Shown here in pieces: positions 9,201-11,996 of a stretch of 11,996 nt of DNA. The position numbers and the translations under genes are program-made. Origin of the DNA: Gonium pectorale (Eukaryota; Chlorophyta; Chlorophyceae; Chlamydomonadales; Volvocaceae); assembly GCA_001584585.1 (NCBI GenBank), contig LSYV01000111.1:168216-180211 (forward strand), in the 5' to 3' direction. The stretch's first letter is position 1. Each line of letters starts with the position of its first letter. Below the pieces are notes generated by a model. The model saw only the letters and a program-made list of their open reading frames with translations. It ran no database searches and was not told where the DNA came from.

Positions 9201-9915
9201 CCATTCTGTGGCACTGCCTCCCCTCGCCCCTGGCCCCCACCCCAGCCCCAGCCCCAGCCGAATGCCCTCTCCCCGGCTCTCTGCAACCTCCGCCTCCGGC
9301 CCGCCCCCACCCTTCCCTCGCCCCCGTATGCAGACCCTGCCAGCTCTCCTCCCCTACCCCTACCCCTGCCCTCCTTCCCTTCAACTCCCCTACCCCTGCC
9401 CTCCTTTCCCTTCAACTCCCCTACCCCTGCCCCTGTCCCTCCCCTCCACCTCCCCCAAACGGATCGCCCCGCGACCCTCACCTCTTGATGGGCGAGGTCT
9501 GGCGCAGGATCCACTCGGGCGGCGGCCCGAACACGGCGTCGCTGACCGCCATCAGGCTCTTCGTGAAGCGGCTCTTGCCGCCCCCCGCCCGTGTGCTGAG
9601 CGCGCCGCTCTTGCCGCCCTCCGTTTGCGGCAGGTCCATGCGGTTGGGCGTACGGCTGGTGAAGGCCGAGACGCGCCGGGACTTTGCGCCCTTGCCGCTG
9701 AAACCCTTGTGCGAGCGGGACTTGTCATAGAAGGACTGGTTGACCTTGCGGTCCACCTGCCGCTTGCTGTTGCTGGAGGTGAGCTGGCGGAAGGACTTGC
9801 CGCCGCTGGGGGCGCCGTCGGGGGGCGCCACGGCGGGCTCCGCGGCGCTGGCGCCGCGGAACTGAGGGTCATCGTATAGCGGTACGACCCCCTGCTTGCT
9901 GCCTCCGCAACCCAT
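2664..9915 (-). CDS. CDPK: Calcium-dependent protein kinase (CDPK), nine exons, complete
   Basis: This is a Ca2+-activated Ser/Thr kinase with its own calmodulin-like domain. The coding exons on the minus strand are 9915-9482, 8272-8227, 7790-7632, 6677-6416, 5969-5920, 5105-4636, 4333-4209, 3624-3506 and 3239-2664. All introns are GT-AG and all phases agree, giving 746 residues. Met1 is firm: an in-frame TAA lies 12 codons upstream (9952-9954). MGCGG gives Gly2 for myristoylation and Cys3 for palmitoylation, so the protein is likely membrane-attached. Residues 4-144 are variable and basic. Kinase features are GRGQFG 154-159, Lys176 in ACK, Glu195 of helix C, HRDIKPEN 268-275 with Asp270, DFG 291-293, and APE 315-317. 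The autoinhibitory junction is about 452-480. The EF-hand loops are 496-507, 532-543, 568-579 and 600-611. A Gly-rich stretch spans about 641-697, then a tail 698-746. Odd points are a one-residue-short GGEL motif (CQGDLYELL), a Gly/Pro/Ala insert at about 412-451, and the long C-terminal extension. The family call is near certain. The paralogue number is unassigned. Confidence 0.93.
3240..3505 (-). other. CDPK intron 8 (266 bp)
   Basis: GTGAGC donor at 3505 and TTCGCAG acceptor ending at 3240. G-rich at its 5' end and C/T-rich near the acceptor on the mRNA strand. Confidence 0.85.
3506..3624 (-). other. CDPK exon 8: EF-hand 2
   Basis: The exon encodes the end of codon 516 to Asn555, with the canonical loop D-L-D-G-D-G-V-L-N-L-V-E at 532-543 and then WLGATI, the usual CDPK context. 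Acceptor CCCCAG|GCGTG, donor GAAAAC|GTGAGC. Confidence 0.92.
3625..4208 (-). other. CDPK intron 7 (584 bp)
   Basis: GTGCGG donor at 4208 and CCCCAG acceptor ending at 3625. It contains a 16-bp tandem duplication (4109-4140). At 3645-3667 four GGG runs lie on the plus strand, which is C-rich on the mRNA strand. No exon is supported. Confidence 0.8.
4109..4140. repeat. 16-bp tandem duplication in intron 7
   Basis: Two exact copies of CCCCGCAAGCCTTGAG, followed by the first bases of a third. Confidence 0.92.
4209..4333 (-). other. CDPK exon 7: EF-hand 1
   Basis: The exon encodes the end of codon 474 through Arg515 plus one base of codon 516. The EF-hand loop 496-507 reads D-Q-D-A-N-N-A-I-D-S-R-E. 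Asn stands at loop position 6, where Gly is usual; the acidic ligands at 1, 3, 9 and 12 are kept. Acceptor ACACAG|GTAC, donor AGAG|GTGCGG. Confidence 0.9.
4334..4635 (-). other. CDPK intron 6 (302 bp)
   Basis: GTGCGG donor at 4635 and ACACAG acceptor ending at 4334. I see nothing else in it. Confidence 0.82.
4636..5105 (-). other. CDPK exon 6: kinase C-lobe and autoinhibitory junction
   Basis: The exon encodes residues 318-473 plus two bases of codon 474. It starts VIKQKYGKEADVWSCG and includes KDPRERATLEEVVGHPW, the end of the kinase domain. A Gly/Pro/Ala-rich stretch (about 412-451) then precedes the junction LFSRVKRYSVASRTKKAAL, which matches the CDPK pseudosubstrate region. Acceptor CGCCAG|GTC, donor CTCAG|GTGCGG. 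Confidence 0.92.
5106..5919 (-). other. CDPK intron 5 (814 bp)
   Basis: GTGCGG donor at 5919 and CGCCAG acceptor ending at 5106. The 3' 150 bases are almost pure pyrimidine on the mRNA strand (purine on the plus strand, about 5116-5250). A 12-bp repeat lies at 5425-5484. No coding exon is supported. Confidence 0.8.
5425..5484. repeat. 12-bp tandem repeat in intron 5
   Basis: Five copies of GCACSGGACCAG, where S is C or G. Being a multiple of three, the unit keeps frames open on both strands (Thr-Gly-Pro-Gly on plus). It is intronic in this gene model. Confidence 0.92.
5920..5969 (-). other. CDPK exon 5: activation and P+1 segment
   Basis: A 50-bp exon encoding the end of codon 301 to Glu317, including LLGSPYYIAPE. 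Acceptor CTGCAG|GG, donor CCGGAG|GTGCGG. Motif and phase (1 in, 0 out) make this short exon secure. Confidence 0.9.
5970..6415 (-). other. CDPK intron 4 (446 bp)
   Basis: GTGTGT donor at 6415 and CTGCAG acceptor ending at 5970. On the mRNA strand the 5' part is GT- and GGGT-rich (6356-6367 is a GGGT run). No exon is seen inside it. Confidence 0.8.
6416..6677 (-). other. CDPK exon 4: hinge, catalytic loop and DFG
   Basis: The exon encodes residues 214-300 plus one base of codon 301. It holds HRDIKPEN (268-275) and DFGLSAFY (291-298). The hinge motif, normally C-x-G-G-E-L-F in CDPKs, reads CQGDLYELL and is one residue short. Acceptor CCCCAG|GTG, donor AAGAAG|GTGTGT, phase 1. Confidence 0.92.
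6678..7631 (-). other. CDPK intron 3 (954 bp)
   Basis: GTGAGG donor at 7631 and CCCCAG acceptor ending at 6678. The first 250 or so bases are strongly G-rich on the mRNA strand, with repeated GGGGCCAGGGTG blocks. The last 100 or so are C-rich. A 47-bp tandem repeat lies at 7018-7131. No coding exon is supported. Confidence 0.8.
7018..7131. repeat. 47-bp minisatellite in intron 3
   Basis: Two imperfect copies at 7018-7064 and 7065-7111 and a partial third at 7112-7131. Each starts TGYGTGAG on the plus strand and shares GGAGAGG and GTTGGGCAAGGG. Confidence 0.85.
7632..7790 (-). other. CDPK exon 3: catalytic lysine and helix C
   Basis: Exactly 53 codons, phase 0 at both ends, residues 161-213. 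Contains YACKTL (Lys176) and the helix C glutamate Glu195 in KREIEVMHHL. Acceptor GCGCAG|GTG, donor CACCAG|GTGAGG. Confidence 0.92.
7791..8226 (-). other. CDPK intron 2 (436 bp)
   Basis: GTGAGG donor at 8226 and GCGCAG acceptor ending at 7791. I see no exon, repeat or RNA gene inside it. Confidence 0.8.
8227..8272 (-). other. CDPK exon 2: glycine-rich ATP loop
   Basis: A 46-bp exon encoding the end of codon 145 to Gln160, with the GRGQFG nucleotide-binding loop. Acceptor CCGCAG|CC, donor GGACAG|GTGAGG. It is very short and easy for gene finders to miss, but the phases on both sides and the motif require it. Confidence 0.9.
9003..9059. repeat. 12-bp tandem repeat in intron 1
   Basis: Four exact copies of GCCGTCCGCAGC plus a partial fifth. 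The 12-bp unit keeps every frame open, which produces spurious Ala/Asp/Gly repeat frames. Confidence 0.92.
9361..9440. repeat. 30/31-bp tandem repeat in intron 1
   Basis: Copies lie at 9361-9390 and 9391-9421, with a third partial copy from 9422. Each begins TACCCCTGCCC on the plus strand. The two full copies differ by one added T. Confidence 0.85.
9482..9915 (-). other. CDPK exon 1: acylation signal and variable N-terminal domain
   Basis: The exon encodes residues 1-144 plus two bases of codon 145 and ends at AAGAG|GTGAGG. The region is rich in Lys, Arg and Ser, with several basophilic kinase-type sites such as SRRVSAF. It ends in AVFGPPPEWILRQTSPIK, leading into the kinase domain. The N-terminal variable domain of CDPKs usually sets location and substrate choice. 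Confidence 0.93.
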
Positions 9916-10182
9916 GCCGCACTTAGCGCGTCGCCAGGGTTTCTCACGACATTATTGACTGCCTAGAGGCTGGCCGCCAAGAGCGTAGCTGCGAAAACCG
10001 GGCGCACGAGACGGCTGGGGGGATGGAGCTAAATGAGGGTCACGTCGCGCGGTCGCACGTCAGGTCGCCCGCAGCTCTGCGTGTAGTCCGAGCCTCCCTG
10101 ATGGCTCCAGCCAGCTTGCTGCCGCGCGGAAGCGCGCCTCGCTATGTGGGCTGCCACCCGCTTTCTCGCCTCGAGGCTCGCC

Positions 10183-10235
10183 CTTAGCACCAGGGTCCGC
10201 CCCGCCCGGGCGGCCTGGCCATGTCAGGTGCTAAG
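10183..10235. repeat. Nested inverted repeat in the divergent promoter
   Basis: CTTAGCACC (10183-10191) pairs perfectly with GGTGCTAAG (10227-10235). Inside are CCAGG/CCTGG (10190-10194 and 10214-10218) and a central 12-bp palindrome CCGCCCGGGCGG (10202-10213). It could form a cruciform or a palindromic binding site. Its centre is about 290 bp upstream of the CDPK start codon. Confidence 0.85.
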
Positions 10236-10555
10236 AGCTGCTTTCAGGCGGCTCCTGTCGAAAGAGAATGCGGTCCGATAACAACAAACGGCTATTAGGG
10301 GCTTCAAAGAGCAGACGAGGACTCAGAACTCATGAGAGACTAGCATTCTAGTGGTTTTGCTGCGCCCGTGGTTGGAAATTTGAGGCAGCGTTCCATGGAG
10401 GTAAAGCAGGCGAACAGCACAGGAACAGCTTGGTTATCAGTTGCAATAATTGTGTTTCTATCGTGTGCCTCGTCTTTAGCGCAGGTGGCCGCATGGCGCG
10501 ACTGAGGGGCGGACGGGCTTAGAGAATACGACAGTCGGGTCCTGCTTTTGGCTAA

Positions 10556-10573
10556 CCTTAGGCACTGCTAAGG
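10556..10573. repeat. Short hairpin CCTTAG-N6-CTAAGG
   Basis: A 6-bp perfect stem with a 6-base loop GCACTG. The right arm contains one of the TGCTAAG copies. Confidence 0.8.
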
Positions 10574-11281
10574 ACATACATAGCGCTGACCACATTTTTA
10601 CCCATGAATTCTAATGTACAAATGACGAGACCCTAACCCAGTGTTAACCGCTGAGCGGCACACCTGTGCGGGCGAAACGCAACCGGGAGGCTCTGAAGCT
10701 TGTCAAATGAATGAAACGAGGTGAACAGAGTGCTAAGCGTCGGCGTTTTTCCTCCTCCGAGCTCGTGTGAGGCTTTCTCTCGCCCTGCTTTGGCCCTACA
10801 CAGGTCCACCTCCAAGGGCCGCAGCAAAGCCTCTGGCGGTGAGCTCGCAGCCGCCGTATGTGCGTACAACCTGCGCTCGTCTGCCACGGCTTGCCGGCGT
10901 GACTAAAACCCACCACCTTGCTTCATGTCCCACACCAGCAGGCTCGAAAAAGACGCCTGCGAACTCGTTCCAGGCTCCCATGCAATCTGATGCGTCGGGG
11001 GGCACTCTACCTAAAGCGGGGCGGGGCCCCAGGCGCCCTGGAGCAGCGTCTGGGCAGACCGTGAGGTGCGTGCATGTCGACAGTACGGGCGGCAAGGAGC
11101 TTACGCGCGGCCGTACGCCCTTTGCATGTCAAGCACTGCGCGTTAGCAGGCTGCAGGCACGCGCCGCGAATGGGCGTGCTCGTGCCCTTCCCGTGCGTAT
11201 GGCTGCATTCGCAACGCTTGACCTTCCCGCGAAGTCCGCCCCCCCCCCTGCTCCTACCCCGCCCGCCGCAGCTACGTCTCG

Positions 11282-11996
11282 ATGAACGGGCCCCCGGGGA
11301 GTGGCGACGGCGCCTCGGCCGTCGTCTTGCCCTCCAGCGGTGGCGGCGGCGGCGGCGGCGGCGCTGGCCTGCAGCCTCCGCCCGGCGCGCTGTCCATGGC
11401 GCCGTCGCCGCATGCCACCAGCCTGCCCGTGGCCCTCCAAGTGGGTCCCTACGTCCCGCGGCGCGACCCAAACAACCCCGGCGACCTGTCATACCGCTCC
11501 GTCGACTCTGACCTCGTCGAGCACAGCGAGGTCAACTACTACCGGAACACTCGCATCCTGCACCCCTGGGACCTCGCCAGCGGCGCCGACGTGCCGCGGC
11601 CGCTCTCCATGCCGCTGATAATCGCAAACGCGAGCGGCAGCTTCGCGAGCGGAAGCTTCACGTACGGCAGCGGCGGCGCCGGCGGTTCCGGAGCGGGCGG
11701 CCTACGGGAGCGGGACCGGGACCGGGACCGGGAGGGCGGGCGCCAGGGGGGCGGGAACCGCGTTGGTTTCAGCACGCCTCCGCCGGGCAGCGTCAGCAGC
11801 GCCGCCCTGGCGGTATCGGCGCTCTCGGCCGCCAAGCGGCCGGCCACGGAGGAGGGCTACGCCCAGCTCGCCGGCGTGCCGCTGGCGGCGGCGGCCCCTT
11901 CCTACCAGAGCCGCCCATCGCCCGTGCCGCGGCTGATGCTCAAGGGCCTGAACGGCTCCTCCAACGGCCGCTCCCCGGCCAACGGCTCGGGCGCGT
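11282..11996 (+). CDS. Unknown low-complexity protein, 5' part or internal exon, runs off the window
   Basis: The frame is open from ATG 11282 to the window end (238 codons), with strong C/G-ending codon bias, so it is very likely coding. The last in-frame stop upstream is TGA at 11219-11221. A long pyrimidine tract ending in CAG at 11269-11271 suggests a splice acceptor. The ATG may therefore follow a 5' UTR intron, or the exon may be internal and begin at 11272. The protein has an 8-Gly run (20-27) and a more complex, likely structured stretch at about 56-98 (GPYVPRRDPNNPGDLSYRSV, then VNYYRNTRILHPWDL). It also has a Gly/Ser linker, an RERDRDRDRE block (142-151) and a Ser/Asn/Gly-rich end. 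I recognise no family. Confidence 0.7.
   Translation, partial: MNGPPGSGDGASAVVLPSSGGGGGGGGAGLQPPPGALSMAPSPHATSLPVALQVGPYVPRRDPNNPGDLSYRSVDSDLVEHSEVNYYRNTRILHPWDLASGADVPRPLSMPLIIANASGSFASGSFTYGSGGAGGSGAGGLRERDRDRDREGGRQGGGNRVGFSTPPPGSVSSAALAVSALSAAKRPATEEGYAQLAGVPLAAAAPSYQSRPSPVPRLMLKGLNGSSNGRSPANGSGA
11709..11734. repeat. CGGGAC hexamer repeat coding for Arg-Asp
   Basis: Imperfect copies of a CGGGAC unit encode the alternating RERDRDRDRE charge block in the right-hand gene. Confidence 0.85.

Larger units (their letters stand above)
8273..9481 (-). other. CDPK intron 1 (1209 bp)
   Basis: GTGAGG donor at 9481 and CGCAG acceptor ending at 8273. No further exon is supported inside it. On the mRNA strand the 5' part (about 9170-9481) is G-rich and the 3' part (about 8281-8520) is C-rich. 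It contains a 30/31-bp repeat (9361-9440) and a 12-bp repeat (9003-9059). The open frames seen here on both strands are by-products of GC richness. Confidence 0.8.
9916..11271. promoter_or_regulatory. Divergent upstream region between CDPK and the right-hand gene
   Basis: A 1.36-kb stretch between two genes transcribed away from each other. The part from about 10240 to 10720 is clearly less GC-rich than the genes. No TATA box can be named with confidence. It holds a nested inverted repeat (10183-10235), a short hairpin (10556-10573) and four copies of TGCTAAG counting both strands. A 172-codon plus-strand frame (10767-11285) lacks codon bias and is not called. The stretch from 11229 to 11271 is pyrimidine-rich and ends in CAG, so the right part may be a 5' UTR intron or an internal intron of the right gene. 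Confidence 0.55.

Noticed and set aside
9115..9879. 254-codon plus-strand open frame
   Set aside because: It is the antisense of CDPK exon 1 and of repeat-bearing intron 1. The minus-strand reading has a clear CDPK N terminus.
2664..9915. Separate kinase and calmodulin-like genes instead of one CDPK
   Set aside because: Phases agree across all eight junctions, the autoinhibitory junction runs through intron 6 into EF-hand 1, and no stop, polyadenylation signal or new start separates the parts.
10767..11285. 172-codon plus-strand open frame upstream of the right-hand gene
   Set aside because: Its codons lack the C/G-ending bias of the real exons and the product has no recognisable features. 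It may overlap a 5' UTR or intron.
1..11996. Transposon, viral insertion, tRNA or rRNA gene
   Set aside because: No transposase, reverse transcriptase or integrase motifs, terminal repeats, or RNA-gene sequence features were seen on either strand.

Overview
The window is eukaryotic nuclear DNA, very GC-rich, with GT-AG introns, strong C/G-ending codon bias in the exons, glycine/serine-rich coding stretches and many short tandem repeats. The gene content (a calcium-dependent protein kinase, CDPK) and this composition best fit a chlorophyte green alga, possibly of the Chlamydomonas/Volvox group. That placement is inference: no rRNA or organelle marker is present, and the volvocine-type TGTAA polyadenylation signal is only weak support.

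Layout from left to right. Positions 1-567 hold what looks like the last coding exon of a plus-strand gene (210-567, Gly/Ser/Arg-rich, unknown function). Positions 568 to about 1156 are intergenic, between two converging genes. Positions about 1157-2663 are probably the long 3' UTR of the kinase gene, with CA repeats and a TGTAA on the minus strand at 1170-1174. Positions 2664-9915 on the minus strand are one complete nine-exon CDPK gene. Positions 9916-11271 are a divergent promoter region. Positions 11282-11996 are the start, or an internal exon, of a plus-strand gene that runs off the window.

The CDPK was rebuilt by joining exons whose reading phases agree at all eight junctions, giving a 746-residue protein. 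It has a dual-acylation N terminus (MGC), a basic variable region, a full Ser/Thr kinase domain with all catalytic residues, an autoinhibitory junction and four EF-hands. It also has a Gly-rich C-terminal extension ending in a non-repetitive tail. All exon and intron calls come from reading splice consensus and protein homology by eye; no transcript data were used.

The two flanking genes are not recognised, so no shared pathway can be claimed. The only regulatory link visible is the shared 1.36-kb divergent upstream region of the CDPK and the right-hand gene. It carries a nested palindrome and a recurring TGCTAAG heptamer. I found no mobile element, CRISPR array, tRNA or rRNA, and no clear sign of a wholly new system. 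The most unusual points are the CDPK departures from family norm (shortened hinge-region motif, linker insert, C-terminal tail) and the base-composition pattern inside its introns.
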